Numbered from the stretch's first letter, positions 24,994 through 39,194 are shown. The stretch is 64,000 nucleotides of DNA from Morchella semilibera (GCA_009192285.1 CM018605.1:2397247-2461246), one strand, 5' to 3'. The notes: generated by a model from the letters alone, not told the origin. Translations and numbers: made by a program.

Positions 24994-27700
24994 AAAAAAG
25001 GCTTTGTGGTGTCCAATACTGGATACCGAAAAACTGGAAACTTCAACGCTGAGTGTTGCTCACACCTTCTCACCTTTAACTACCAGAAACCACGCAACAA
25101 CTATGATGTGCGCACTTGGTCTGAGTTGCTTCGAGCTGTGTGTATGCGTGTTGAAGCGATGAGGTACCGATCTCAGGACGCCGGTGCAACAGAAATTGAG
25201 CGCAAGAGTGCAGAGCCAAGAAAAGTATGGCAGCTAGGTTATGGAGGAATGTTTCGTTCCGTTTCGTGTGTTGATAGTGAAAAAAAAGGGGAGCGGAATT
25301 GCTCTGCTTTCAAGGACGGACGAGGTGATTACCGACAAAACTCTTAGGCAAAAAAAAAATTTATGTCTTAGAGGGTACCGTGAAGGCCGGATTCTACGAA
25401 GCGATGAAGCTGCTTTTCTACGAAGACCGAATGGAAGCCGTGGGTAGTGGGTAGTGGGTAGTAGTTGTAAGGGGTGGGGGGGGCAAAGTAGTATTATGTA
25501 CTTGTTAGGGTAGGGTAGGAGGTGGAGGTTGAGTAGATGTGGGGCTGGCCGCTGGTTGGCTATGAAGCTAGTAGGTTGGGTAGGTCGCTGGTTGGTTGGT
25601 TGGAGGGGCAAGCAGGGGAGGTAACGCCAGGTAAAGGGAGGACAGTTCAGGGTTGCCAGAAAGCGAATTGATTGATTTTGACTGACTGTAAGATTGATTG
25701 ACTAACGGGAAAGAAAATAAAAACTCCCGGCAGCGAACCAGTTAGTTAGCGATATTGATGTAATCGCTTGGAATTGGTGGGTCGTTCTAGAAATGAAGTG
25801 CGCCGAGAGTGTTTGCGCAAAAAAGACCTGCAGGACTACGACTAGAGCGTGTGATGGATACAGATAGATAGATGTGCGGAGGAGACGGGGTTTGCAGCTA
25901 GGCGGCGGCTACTAACCAAAATACTGTGAATCTGTACTGGGTAATTGTGATGAATGTGACACAAAATGGCGAGCCTCTTGCGCACGCAGCAGAAGCAGAA
26001 GCAGAAGCAGGAGATGAATGGGGAGGGAGGGGGGGGTGAGTGGATGGGGGGGGGGGTAGGATTTGGGGAGGGGGGGGGTGTGGTGGGTGAGCCTGGGAGC
26101 AGGCTGAAGTCTCAAGTCTGACTGGCCCGGAGAAATATGCAGGTCGCTGCTTCTCGATCTCCCTTCTGAGGAGCTATTTCCTTTGATGATGTTGCTACCG
26201 TTGTTACCGGGCGCCGCTGTTGTGTAGTTTCGCGAAACTCTCTCTAACTCTACGTTATTTAGTGGCTATGTGAGGCTTTATGGATGAGATAAAGCAATGG
26301 TAGTGTGTCCGTTGTTGACTTGTGGCGAACTAATTGTTTCGCACGTAATATATGGATTTGGCTGACTGATTGATATTTGGGTATTTCGAGTGAGATGCAG
26401 TAATGAAACGGCAAGTAATGAATTTATGTGAGAGGAAGGAGTGCAGCACTGAGGATATGGCGGAAGTATGGGGAAGAGGGGGGATTCGAAAGAACGGGGA
26501 ACCGGACGTGGGAGAGGGGGGGTAGAAGTAGTAGAAGATCTCACTGGTAGTAGTACGGGGGAAAGATCAGAGGGGCGGATGGGCGAAAGATGGATGGGGA
26601 CTAGGATTTTGGTTGGGAGAGTGCAAGCGACAGAAGAGAAGAAGGGGAATGAGTGAAAGGGAGGGTGGAAGAGCAAGAATGGAGAGAGGGTGGGAGAGCC
26701 ACTGACCGGAGGAGTAGTCGATGACTGCTAGTTTAAATTTCCACACTCACTCAGTCAGTATTTGGCTGGCTGGCCTTTTCGGTACGGTCCAGGGCAACCT
26801 CACGATGATTTCCCTTGCTCCACTCCACAGGTGGAGGGAGAGGTTCTACCCCAACTCAACCCCTGCAAGAAAAAAAAAACCCTACCTACCAGACAGCGCC
26901 GCTTGCTACGATAACTGACCTGCATGTTTCTACCTTTCTCGTCCTGGAAAACCTGGCCAAAAAGGAAGTGAAGGTTTCAAGAAAAACTTTGGACAGCATT
27001 TATAAAAATTAGAAGTTACAAAATAAAATAAAAAAAGCACAAAAATAAAATCGAAAACCAAGACAAGCAAAAAGTGACTGATAATATATTAATTATTAAT
27101 TATTATTATTGGAAAGCGCCCAAGACCCTCTTTCAGGTAACGAGTGGATAGCCGTCGGAACCTTGGCGGCATCGAAGGTATGAGGCTTGAGCCCATGTGG
27201 GCTAGCGCCACCCTCACCCTCCCTCCACATCAACTCAACACGAACGCTTCTCCCGTATATACACTCAGAGATCTTGGGTCCGCCTAACACTCAGAAACAT
27301 TCAACAGCAGAGAATAACGGGGAGCTGGGCAGGCACATACGAGGACAGAAAGAATCAGTATTATACTATACATAAGTATCTACTATAGTGCCCAGGTGAC
27401 CTCATCCATCTCCTGTATCTGAAAGAACTCCAAATATTCCTCTTTAACATACATACTATTTGAGCTACCTCATCCTTTTTTTGAGGAAAAGGGAGGTGCG
27501 GATGCAGAGCACCTGAACCACCACCATTTCCACCTCCACCTCCATCACGGCCATCTCGAGCTCCACACTCCGTCCCGTTCAGTAATCCTGTTTATATTCT
27601 CCGATAGCAAGCTCAGCAGCACACAGCTCTCCCTCCCCCCCGGTTTCAAAGTAGTCACCCACGCTCCCATTATTTCTCGACTTTTCCTGTACCTTTCGTC
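24994..27700. other. Divergent intergenic region between the bHLH gene and SFT2
   Basis: Upstream and leader DNA of two divergent genes. It is rich in purine or pyrimidine stretches and G runs (26019-26080). No convincing further gene was found; open frames such as 26278-26676 (minus) are proline/serine-biased and look spurious. Confidence 0.5.
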
Positions 27701-28887
27701 ATGGCTGCAGATTCATTCAGATCACAAATGAACTCGCTAGGATGGTCTAGGAGAGATGAACCGGTCAATACTTCCGCGTCATCTCCTTTCATGAACAAAC
27801 TACAATCCTTGAATCCGTTTGGGAACGGAGGTTATATCCGACTTCCAACAACCTCTGACCCTCCCCCACAGCTTCCTGCGCAAACCCGCCAGGAAGAGGA
27901 CGCAGGATGGTTAGCATGTGAGTCCTATCTCCATAGTCTTGATTCCGATTCCCCTACTACTCCTAGGGTGACTTAGAAGATAGAATGTAAATGGCAGTAA
28001 AAGTGGTAGAGTGGTGATAACGGTTGCGGGTTGTGGTGTTGAGATATACACATAAACGATCGCTGCCGCTGTCGTGCACGTTTAACCCTGGGTGCATGAA
28101 TTCACCAGCGCAAAAGAGAAACACTTTGCTGATCAAGTTCTCACTTCTTCATACAGTAAGCCGATGGGATCGTCTCCTGGTGTTTGCATGCTGTAATCTG
28201 GGGGCTGCAGTTTGCTTCGTTCTCTGCTTCTCCCTCTTCCCTATCCTGTCTCTCCGACCCCGGAAATTCGCAGTTCTGTAAGTTTCGTAGATCCCTTTTT
28301 CATGCAAGCCACATGTCCCTCGCCAAAGAAATTTCCGCTACTGACGGGACCTTTATCATATCAGCTGGACTGTGGGATCGATACTGTTCCTTACATCTTG
28401 GGCAGTTCTTCAGGGTCCGCTCACATATGCCATGCACCTTCTGTCTACCCCGCGGTTACCATTCACAGCTGCGTATTTTGGATCCATCGGGCTGACCCTT
28501 TACTTTGCCCTGGGGGTATGTCTACCACTGCTTCTTTCCTTTCTTTCCACCTTCATTTTCAAAACCTTCTATTCTCCCCCTTACTTCTCTGAATATCAAA
28601 AACTTGTCACTGGGTCCATTTGACCTCGTGAGCGTATCCTGAGAGATGCCAGTAACTTACGCGTGAGTCAGGTACAATCTTTGATTCTCACTCTCTTCTC
28701 ATGCATTGCCCAACTTATCGCACTAGTGTGGTATCTCGTATCGTATTTCCCAATGGGTTCAACAGGTATGTTGCCCGCTCCAACTCTTGCAATAGGATTT
28801 CCTAGTAACTCCCCGCACTATAATACAGGCCTCAGATTCGCGAGTCAGCTAGGGATTAGACGAGCTGCATCTTGGATGCAGGGCTAG
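27701..28887 (+). CDS. SFT2: Sft2, Golgi SNARE-associated membrane protein
   Basis: Sft2 is a four-span membrane protein of the Got1/Sft2 family that aids endosome-to-Golgi vesicle fusion. Exons: 27701-27917, 28157-28277, 28365-28515, 28672-28765, 28829-28887; 213 residues. Introns are 239, 87, 156 and 63 nt with clear ends (GTGAGT, GTAAGT, GTATGT, GTATGT). The N-terminal cytosolic part reads FRSQMNSLGWSRRDE and LQSLNPFGNGGYIRLPTT. The membrane part follows family order: LSRWDRLLVFACCNLGAAVC, FSLFPILSLRPRKFAVL, WTVGSILFLTSWAVLQGP, PFTAAYFGSIGLTLYFALG, ALVWYLVSYFPMGSTG. All canonical blocks are present and the gene appears intact. It is divergent from the bHLH gene. Confidence 0.96.
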
Positions 28888-31800
28888 ATTTAGTAGGGTC
28901 CAATAGATAAAGGAGGCCTATCATCCGGATCCTGCATGTGGTTCTTGGACTAAGGCTGGACATAGCTTGTTCACATGCTTACTTGGGTTGTCAAATTAAG
29001 CACCGCCTTAACCAAGTAATAGCTGAGCCACAGACTACAGGGGTTGGGTACGTAACTATTTTACTTTTCTCAAAGCAATGGAGCGTCATATCTTTTCCGG
29101 TTTTTATTTGTAAAACGTTATTATCTTCTCGTTACTTTATTATTGGGCGAAACGAACGAATGGACGAAATTCCGCAAAAAGTAGGGGTAGAAAGGGGAGG
29201 GGAAAAAAAAAGGATGTATGCATATCTACTTCGTAGTGGCAATAGCACACAAGAGGGGTATCGTAGTGGCAGAGTTATGTAGTACCTATTGGCACTCGAA
29301 TAGTGAGGGAGGGGCTAGAACTAGAGGATCTAACGATCGCTTTTGTGTTGTATTATCTTTTTGCGCTCGGTTAATGCGCCCGAGTCCAAATGCAAACCTA
29401 CATCATCATACCTCCAAACCTTCTTTCCCTGTCATATCTCACCTTTTTTTGTTCGCTGCCGCAAAAGAAAACCCCAGATGATCTGCACTAGCTAGTATTC
29501 GGAGCCATTTATGTAGGTACGTTAATAGCAGGATGACCCCCTCTTTCCCATTCCAAAGTTCGGACGAACAAAAAGGGCAACTAGCTCCGGTAATAACTAT
29601 TGCTGAAAATCCTGGGTGGGTATCCTGCGGATCCTATTGGAAACGTTTTTGACGCGATAGGTACCAGAGGTTAGGAGACGAGGTGAAAGGGAGTAAGCCA
29701 CGGTTTCCTGAAACTGCGAAAGAGACAAAGGATCCTAACATCGGATGAATAATAGGCTAATCTGACAGGCCACCCGTCCGCCACACCTGGAACATACATT
29801 CTTACTGAGATACTAATATTATTGCGGGGAGCCGTCTTCAGGTCCAGGTGCATAATCGCTAGTCTATGGGAAGCTGCTCGAAATCATTCTATTTACGTCA
29901 TTTGATTTTATTCTTTCTTTTTTCTTTCCCCTCTGGATAACACGACTTTAAGAAAGAAGAGGAATGTGTTTTTGTTTGGAACATTTTAACAGTTTTACCT
30001 ACCTAATACGAGCCCCCAAAGGAAGAAATAGGAGAACTCATGATCTAGTCACATACCTATGCTGGAACAATACGTGCGTAAACTACCTCCCACGTATTTT
30101 GAATCCAGCCCTTCCGTATTGTCTCGTTCAGCCCTAAGAACCTAAAGGTGATAGAAAGAAATTTCGAAAGGAAGCCTCGGCTGCCTAGTGAGTGGTTAGG
30201 CACCTTGTTCCTGAAACTGGCGTTCCGAGTCCTCCGGATTATGGGTCATCTCCGCAGCTTATTGATCCCATCTTTTTTTTTCTTTCTTTCTTTCTTTTTT
30301 TTTTCATCCGCTCTATTCTTATCGATATTAAATGAGGGAACATTCCCCATAACCTGACTGGATCGTGGACAAGTGACTTGGTCTCACCAATAAATGAAAC
30401 ATACGTCATTTATCTAGAATATTCGCCCGTGTGAGGTAAGGTGAGAGTGGTGAGAGTGTAGTAGGGCTGTGTGTGGGTGTACTGTGTAGCCTTGTTTCTG
30501 ATTATTTTATTTCCACGAGTGAGACTTGATGATTCGTGAGACCGGTTGGAAAAAACAAATAAAACTTCCCTAACGTCGGCTTACATTAGTATCAGGTACG
30601 CATGCACGCACATTTGAAACACTTTGATCATGAGGTTTAAATGCGCGCAGGTTTTACGTTCCTGAAAACTTCAAGAACCTGGAGATGTTAACACTCCTCA
30701 TCTCGTGGCTGATGATGAAATTATACCGAGACATCAAATAATTAATGCGTCTCTCTAGCTCTAAGAACGCGCAACGTCCCACGCGGTACTTCCCTCCCAT
30801 ACGCAGTCGATCTCCGCAATCCCCCGTCTATACGCATACGCATACGCGGAGGGAAGCGCTTGCTCGGCAGATTTAAAGTAATAAAGGGATCTGTCAACGG
30901 GATCTGTCGAACCTGCTTCGTTGCCTGCAGCACATCCATCCACATATTCTCATGCGGGGTGTGAGGTATGAAATTGGGCAACATGAAACGGTTACTCGGC
31001 CAGCCTTCCTGCTTCCGCTGTTTGAAAATTACCCGTTTTGTTATTGATTTACGTATGATACTTTATGCTACAAGTTTCATCTATCTATTCACTAGTATAT
31101 GAAGTACCTATAGGTACAGAAAAATGTGCATACGGAGCTAGTAGCCTGCATATACATATGTTTTTTTTATTTTTATTTCGAGGACTCTAAGTTAACCAAC
31201 TATCTCTCTCATGTAGAGTCAAGTACCTAGAGGCATACCTACGTATCCGCAGTATTTTAAATAGGGCAACTTCCTCCGGAACATGACATAGAATCCTTTG
31301 CAGTCTCTTCTGGAGGTTCCAATCACAACCAGCCGGTCTGGTAGAGTATGTGAAAACACCCGATAAGATAAAGAAGTTCCCCACCCGACAGCTATTCCGA
31401 TCATGGATCTGGACCCCCGCTAGAAATCATCATGTAGTGTGATCATTTGCGGGGGAAAGAAACTCCATATCATATTGCGGGGGCTCAGGTTATTGTACGG
31501 CTTTTCGCCCAACCCGAGTCGGGCGAGTTTCCGATTTGTGTAATATAGATATATTCTTATTATTTTAGTTGATTGATTTTTTACTACTTCTTCCATGGGT
31601 GTTGAGAACATTCCAACCGGCAAGGTTATTTGACTAGATATTCATTGGTTGTAGATTGGGTGATTATAATCTTAACCAATTAAGGGAAGGGCAAGATGTG
31701 ATTGACGCCGAGAAAGGTAAACCTGTAGAATCCGCCACAAGTGTGGGTTGGTTACTTTAGCTAGTTAGGTTTTACGAGTACTGGCCACAATACTTTACAA

Positions 31801-34800
31801 GGTTGCATGCGCATGCGAGCAAGATATAGACACCTGGTTGTGGCTCCTGGAAAAGAAAAGGACCCTTCCATGGCCTGATATGAAGAGCTAGTAAATACGG
31901 TACATCTAAGTCCAAAGAAGTGGTGAGGGGGAAAGGGGGGGGAGGGGGGATAATTAGAATCGAAAGGGGTGCAAAGATCGGGTCTCTGGTACGTTGTACA
32001 CGTTTCCCCGCTTCCGATGATCTTACAGGAAGTGTGAAGGCGGGGAAAAGTGATTAAACCGATCACTGTTGTTACTGCTGTGGGGTGTCCAAGGACGCCA
32101 GAGAGATGCTTTGTACCTTCATGTTCATGCTGGATGGATCCGAGCCAGTGGATGCGGTTGGTATTCCACTTCGATTTCTAGAGTGTACTTGTAGTGTTTT
32201 TTACACTTGAAGTGTAGAATTAAGAGGGATATATTCTACAGACTTTACAGTAGAGTAGAGTCCATAAAACCTCTGGGTTTGTGTTGCACAGAGAGATAGT
32301 AAGAATTCATTGATTGCGAATGTTCTCCTCAGATGGGTAAGAGTTGCACCTTCCCCATCGACTCCTACAGTAAGAGAAACATGATTTCATATTTGAACGC
32401 CAAGAACGATCTTGGTGTACCGGATTTGAGTCTAACCGTATGTAGATAGAAATATAGACGTCAACTGCTGCAGAGAAGGCCCGGCATCCCGTCTTTTGAT
32501 ATTATGATACACTTCAGCATTCTTCTAGGCCCCCCGCCTCACTTGGGTTGTAATAGAATAAACTATAAATTGTTGATTATGTAAGTGTCCATAGTGAGGA
32601 GGGTCAGCTCCTGGTGAAGAGGCCAGGTGTATATATATTATCTTGAGTATGCAACAGCCAGTAGGTTACATGTAGTCCCCAAATATTCTACGCACCAAGA
32701 CACAAGTTTCGGCACTAAAAAGAGATGCCTATATCGATTCCTGTTGCGAACTCTGAGATTTCTCTGTTACTTTTATACCCCCGAGGCAAAATCCCCTGTG
32801 CCAACTTAACCTGTTCATCCAAGCACATACCCGTTACGTATGCAGCCCATGAAAGGGCCTCCATTGGACTTTCCCCGTACCTGCAATCCTTGATTATCCC
32901 GATGCTACGCTCAGAAGAGGGGCAACATGCTCCCCTGTGCGGCCATGATTCGTCCAAGCCATGGCTGGCACCGTGACATCAGGTCCAATCCAATCTAAGA
33001 AGAAGCCTTTCAGATAGACAGAGAGCTGACGTATCAATTCCATATAACTTGCTTAAGGTACCTCAAGCCATTGGATGAATTGCATTCGCAAAAGGTTGTG
33101 TGGCCAGGAATGGTAGCATTGACACTCATTTGAATGCTTAATTGTAGGCATGTCCGAAGCGAGGTGACACATTTCAAGACCCACATTATGGTTTCTCTCC
33201 CAAAACGAAAGCTTTACGTACCACCGCATTATACTCAATTGGAAGGCAACTTGAATAGAATATTGAGGTAGAGTATGTACAATTGAAACCACTAATTGAC
33301 TGTAGAGGTATGTTGTGCCGATGTATGTATGCGTAAAAATAAACTTTGTATGTAGCCTAGGTTGCTTTCCTATTTGGACTGAGACACATTCTTGCTGTCG
33401 ATTCTGGAGGCATATCATGTGGGAGCTGGATTGGAAATGCTTGGCAATTGCCTGACTCGGGCAGCAGAGTAAATAAATTTCCGGGAACATGTCTAGATCA
33501 TTGACCCGGAAGCGGCTCGGTGCGGTCATATAAGCTCCGTCCAATCCTTTATACCCTAGGCTATATGTGCATGTACCTAGATACTCCATGTAGGCACATG
33601 TGCCTACAGTACTTTATTGCGAGAGATGATCTTGAGAGTAACAAGAGACTCGAGGAGGGTTAGGTCTTTGGGTGGAGATAGATGCTCGACGGTAAGGCAA
33701 GATGCGCGAAATAGATGTGGCTGGAAGGGATAGAGACGAGTCAGGCGCGGGTAGGTATGCATGGAAATCTACTAGGCCTTTACGGGTGGCGGGGTAAATA
33801 AAAATTCGATGCGATGCAGACGATGCGGAAAGACGCGTTTGGTGGGTTTAAGAGTAACAGGGAGATGAGGATAGACCGAGGGAAGGTGTCGGGCAAACAT
33901 CCTTTATGTGCGAGGATTACTTCAGGAGTCATATTGAACATTAGATTTCTTCCTTCCAGAGTTTCATGATTCGCCCTACATATCCCACGGATCGGAGAAA
34001 CATCCTTTACATGCACTGTATAGACTACGCTATAATCATTGTCAGTATCAATTACCAATTCATGTTTTTTTTTGTAGGTCTTGTAAGGATATCAAGCCCG
34101 ATTACACTGTATAATAATATAATTCCTAGGGCGAAGGTGGAGAAAACTCGTCAGAGTTAGTCCCCGCGTAACCCCTCCTTTGCCAATTCAGCGTGGGAGC
34201 CTCAGGTTTCAATTACTGGCCTCTAAATTTCCACTCCACTCTGCCCTCACTTCTGTTTTGCCATATCTTTTCTTTTTGCCTGTTCATCCATCACCCATCT
34301 CATCGCCATCGACTCTCAAGAGTTGTTGTTTCCCGCTTTTGCTCTTACTTGACCTTCTTTTGATTGAGTCTCTCCCCCGCCCTGACATCCTCCCCACCAT
34401 CGGTGACGGACGAAAGAAGGAAGTAGTAATAGCCAAAGTACACCCTACTTGCCTCCTCTAAGTCTCCGACAGTGTCGTTTTCTCCCCTACACAAACAACC
34501 AGCTCTCAGCTATCATTCACCCCCCCTCAAAATTTGCTACCCGTATCACCCGTCTCCCTCCTCCATCTCTCTCTCTCTTTTTTTTTTTTTTTTGGGTGTG
34601 ATCTACTTGAGGTTTGCGACCCTCATTTACCGCTTTGCCCTGCCTAGCGATCCTTCCACTTCCCACTACTACCAAAGCAGTCACGATCACTGAACGCCTC
34701 ATAGATCTCTGCACTGTAAGTCTAAGAAAAGAACAAACAGAATTTTCCAAAAATCGTTTCAAACATCAAAAGAATTTTTTCCTTAGGTCTGGCCTTAAAG

Positions 34801-35734
34801 CGTGATTAGGAACGGTAAACCCCCATTTCCATCCCAATTGTGTTCCTCTTTCACCTGTGGCTTGTGCCTGACAAACTTTCGGCGGTGTCGTGTGTAATTC
34901 CTCCGTCTTCCGGTTACTTTTTTTTCGCGTGGTTTCAAAGTGTCGTCGCTGACCATCGTCATCACCGTTTTTCTTTATCAATCAAATAGATTCTAGGAAG
35001 ATACTACGACGCTTACAACGGTATTTTTGGGTCCCTCGACTCAGAAATCTTTGTGTACGATACACCGTATTCCTTCTAAGGAATCTAACAGTTCCTTTTT
35101 CCCTCCCGCTTGAGCGGATCGCAGAGAGATTGTACCCGGCAACCTCTCGGCTCCTCGCGGCTTGCCTGACTTTGTCCTCTCTATTCGCCTTCCACCAATT
35201 CCTCACGGCCACTCGGTGACTCTTCGATCAAGGTTTACTTCTCGTCAGATTCCGTACGTCTCTCTACCAAACAGCGTCACAGTTTGCCCCATTTTAACCT
35301 GGTTCTTTTTTCCTACCCGATAAAACAGACCCCACAGTTGCACCCCCAAAGCTGACACATCCAACCACCGAAGAATTCTTAGTCATTCTTCCTAGCACTT
35401 CTAGAAGAAAAGCCTAGTCGACCTACCCCATCTCCTCCTCTATAGTTGACGGTGAAAGGCAGCGTACCCCCATCTCTGTGTGTGTTACCTCTAAGCTCTT
35501 TGTGAGTGTGAAGAGCGGGCGAGCACCGACTTCTCCCGCTATTTGTGAAAGCAGAAATCGTCCAGGTTTTCCTAAGACCTTGTTGACGTCTCAATCTCTT
35601 CACAGGACGCACTAGAACAACCCCTCCACCTTTCAAAGGATACCCCGCTAGGAATAAAAACTTCATTCCACACTATTCTTCCCCCCACCACGGGTATAGG
35701 ATCGAATTCTTTTTCTTTCAGCGAATAAGATATC
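28888..35734. other. Large gene-free gap of about 6.8 kb ending in the LARP1 leader
   Basis: No conserved protein, tRNA or transposon was recognised. The last 1.5 kb (34.2-35.7 kb) is pyrimidine-rich and typical of a long 5' leader for LARP1; it contains several short upstream open frames. A 20-bp perfect palindrome lies at 33589-33608. Confidence 0.5.
33589..33608. repeat. Perfect 20-bp palindrome
   Basis: TGTAGGCACATGTGCCTACA reads the same on both strands. It could be a dimeric protein-binding site or chance; no gene lies close by. Confidence 0.8.
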
Positions 35735-38700
35735 ATGACTACTACATCTGCCAGCAGACCCATAAATTCGACAGAGACCGCTTTCTCATACGCTGCCGCT
35801 GCATCAGGAAAAAATTCCGCTAGTTCAACTCCCGCAAACAAGTCACAGACTGGTGGATTGTCCAAACCTACAGTCCCTCCATCAACTGTTGCTGGAACTT
35901 CAGTGTCTTCGGCTTCATCTACAGTACCAAACATGAACGGAGGCATAGCACCTACCACCGGGGTCTCCGCACCCCAATCGACATCCGTTGCTGACCCACA
36001 TCTCAAAGCAAATGGCGATGCGACCACTCAACCTTTCTCTGCTGTGTCACCCTCAATTTAGGAGCAGGGCCGACCCCTACGTTACCAAAGGAAGACGAAT
36101 CAATGGCTTCAGCCTCAGCCGTCTCGGAGGACAAAGGGAGCTCTTGGGAGAAGCAATCCCAAACATCCAGTCATACAGAGAATAAACCCTCTAGTGCTGG
36201 TAGCAGAACGCCCGATGCTTCCAAAGCTACTGACTTGATTCCTGCTGCCCCCCCAGCAGTGAACCCCTGGAAGGTAAGGCCCGAAATGACTGCCAAGAAA
36301 CCAACTTCTACTGCAGCCGCAACTGCAACACCTGTCAAGACTCCTGCAAACCCAAGCAGTGCCATAGTTGCGAAGGACAATACGGATAAATCGGCGGAAC
36401 AGAGGCAGGATAAGAGGAAGAAGCCCTTCGGCGAGGGTTCGGATGCCGCGGAGAAAGAAAAGTCTAAGGAGGGGTCTAGTGGGGTTAAAGATGTTTCGGC
36501 CAGGGAATTCAGAGATCGTAAGAAGAGCACTGATGCCGGACGGAATGGTTTTGCGAGCAAAGAGGACGGTATTTATATTCTTTTTCATAATTACTACAAT
36601 AATCGCAGTCGACTAATATATTTTTCGGGAATAGGTGTAGCCGCCCGAAAAGTGACAAGAAAACATCAGCAACCTGAGAAAGAGGTGGCGACTCCGGTCC
36701 TTCCACCACCTGTGACAGACACCGAGTCTTGGCCAACTCCAGAAATTGCACAAGACGAGGTCGAGAAGGCTAAACGGGACAAAGATGAGAAAGACAAACC
36801 CACAGCACCTGCTGCCCGGGGGGCGAAATGGGTTACTGTTCCTATTACCATATCGCATGTTCCACCTATCTCAAATAAGCCGGGGCGGGGAAGAGGAACT
36901 CGTGGTGGCCGTGATAGCAGCAGTAGGGGCGGCTTAAGCACAGTACCATCATCGTCCTCGCCAAACGGCGAGAAGAATAACGGTGCTGCATCTGGGGCTG
37001 GGGTAGGAGTGGAGGGTGATCGCGGCCGTCAGGGCTCCAGTTCTGGCGCATCTCGAGGGGGTTACTCTGGTAAGACAAGCAAGCGTGCCACCAGTGCTGG
37101 CGGCACTATTCAACGTCGTGAGTCAAAGGGGTCTTTGCCCATTCCCTCTACCGAGAAAAGGAAGGATTCAGTGGTTTCTCCAGAGGTCGGCGAACCGGCT
37201 ATCGAATCAGCTCAATCTTCGAAGACAGTATCCGCTGGGACCCAGACCAATGATAGAGTACGTCAGGGTTCAAGATCGGATGATTCTAGCTTTGTGCCGC
37301 AAGGGGATGGCCGTCATTTCTCTGAAAGTCAGGACAGGAGTCACCATAATGTTAATGGCCAATATCATCCTAGGGCGGAGCGTGGGTATAACAACCAGGG
37401 CTTCAGTAGCAACCGCCCCGAGCACCATGGGGGTGATAATACCTCATCGCATGGCCACAGAGAACGTGCCCGCGGTAGAGGAAGGGGGAATTACCACAAT
37501 CAATATATAAACGGACACAATGGTGCGCATCATCAAAACCCTGGACCCCATTTTACCTCCACTCCACCCCATTTCAATGCTCACCAAAACAATGGTCAAT
37601 ATCCAGCCCAAAATTCGCAGACATCACAGCGTCCGTTTAGAACTGGATCGAGGTCGCACCATGGTCCCAACAGTGGCAGCTACAACAGATTTCCAAATCC
37701 CAATATGCAGCCACCTCCACCAATTTTTATGCCACCCTACCCTCTCCCATACGATTTCAGCATGATTTCTCCAACTGGTATCCCGCCCCAAATCGAATAT
37801 AACGGAATCGGCGAGATCATTGGCCAAATGTAAGTCCCCAAAAATATTTTTCAGCCCGAGTCTTTAGGATTATTACTGACTTTCACGCAGTGAGTATTAC
37901 TTTTCAGTTGACAATCTTTGCAAGGATATGTTCTTGCGAAAACATATGGATAGTGACGGCTTTGTCAAACTTTCATTGGTTGCAGGGTTCGCTCGTATGA
38001 GAAACTTGACTACAGACATGGCTCTCCTAAGGGAGGCCTGTTTGAGATCTCGCGAGATACAGATTGCCCATGGTGTTGACGAGTTTCACGTAAGAAAAGC
38101 TGTCGGGTGGGAGACTTGGGTTCTGAACGAAAAGGAGCGTGATCCTTCGGCTCAGTGTGACCAGAGCAGCTGGCAAATCGATCCCAGACAGCACAGCCAG
38201 CAAAATAGTAATTCAGGCTCGCCACTCGAAATGTCTGGCTCTGCTGCACCTTTCATGCCCGGTCCTAGCAGAGGTCAGGGCCAGAACGCTATTGCGCCTG
38301 GTGCCCCACCATTCGTTCCTTCGGGTACATTTGCTACAGTTTTTTCTGCTACCCCCCTGTCAGCTAATGTTCCCGAATTCTCGCCCAATGGAGCTGTATA
38401 TTTGAACGGAACTGAAAATCAACCCGTTCCTGATGAGTTCTTGATCGAAGACACCCAGAAGTTGGTTGTTGTTACAAGGCGTCCAGGACACATGTCCCCC
38501 ATGCAGTCTCCTTCTATTTCTAGGGTCAATGGCGTAAATGGCCCAACGTAAGTTAATCACCTAATCTTAACCAAAACTTATTCCGTGTCTCACGCATTTA
38601 TATAGGTCCTCTACCGTGAATATACCATCGTTTGGATTTGATTCTGAGGTTGGGTGGCTCCTGAAGGAAGACAATCAGAACCTAGAATCCGATAATTATA

Positions 38701-39194
38701 TTCACAGGTTGTATCCCCATGCTTTGTTGCATGCTCAGCAACAGCGCGAATCTTCTGGGGCTACCAAGAACTCCGAAATGATCACTCTCTACAAATTCTG
38801 GTCTCATTTTCTTTGTTCCAAGTTCAACAATTCGATGTATGAGGACTTCCGTAGATACGCATTCTCAGATGCAGACGCTTCCCAACGATTCGGGTTAGAA
38901 TGCGTTTACAGGTTCTACGAGAGCGGGCTTGAGACTCGCGAGTTTTTCCATGATAACTTGATCCGGGACCTTGTCAACTTGGTAAAGAAGGATGCAAAGA
39001 ACGGCCAGGACCTAGGCCCCGAGAAGCTTAAATCATTTTTGTCGAACCCTCAGCTAAGCGCTGAACGGAAGCAGAAGATTGAAAGCTTTGTGGATTCGGA
39101 GCTACAGTTTGTGCTTCAAAATGGTGTGGAATCACAGGATGGATTGGTTGAGTCCTACGCTGTTGTATGTGATGCATGCTATTTTATCCTCTAG
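35735..39194 (+). CDS. LARP1: LARP1: La-motif RNA-binding protein with DM15 region
   Basis: LARP1 binds mRNA caps and 5' TOP-like leaders through its C-terminal DM15 and couples ribosomal-protein mRNA translation to TORC1. Exons: 35735-36043, 36091-36568, 36635-37829, 37891-38547, 38606-39194; about 1,075 residues. The first ~660 residues are low-complexity, with RGG/RG boxes (GRGRGTRGGRDSSSRGG, RERARGRGRG). The La motif follows at about 661-745: EYYFSVDNLCKDMFLRKHMD and GFVKLSLVAGFARMR. The DM15 region (about 905-1045) shows EMITLYKFWSHFL, MYEDFRRYAFSDA and RFGLECVYRFYESGLE. The 36044-36090 junction is uncertain: either a 47-nt intron with an unusual AAG acceptor, or one missing base near 36050, which would read through as LNLGAGPTPTLPKEDES. 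The intron at 36569-36634 (66 nt) is open and in frame. A GTATGT at the 3' end may splice to an immediate TAA near 39220. Confidence 0.9.

Noticed and set aside
26278-26676. Pro/Ser-rich 132-residue minus-strand open frame
   Set aside because: Low-complexity leader DNA of the divergent bHLH/SFT2 region, with no conserved motif.
33053-33589. 178-residue minus-strand open frame in the large gap
   Set aside because: No family likeness, odd composition, no intron or neighbour support.
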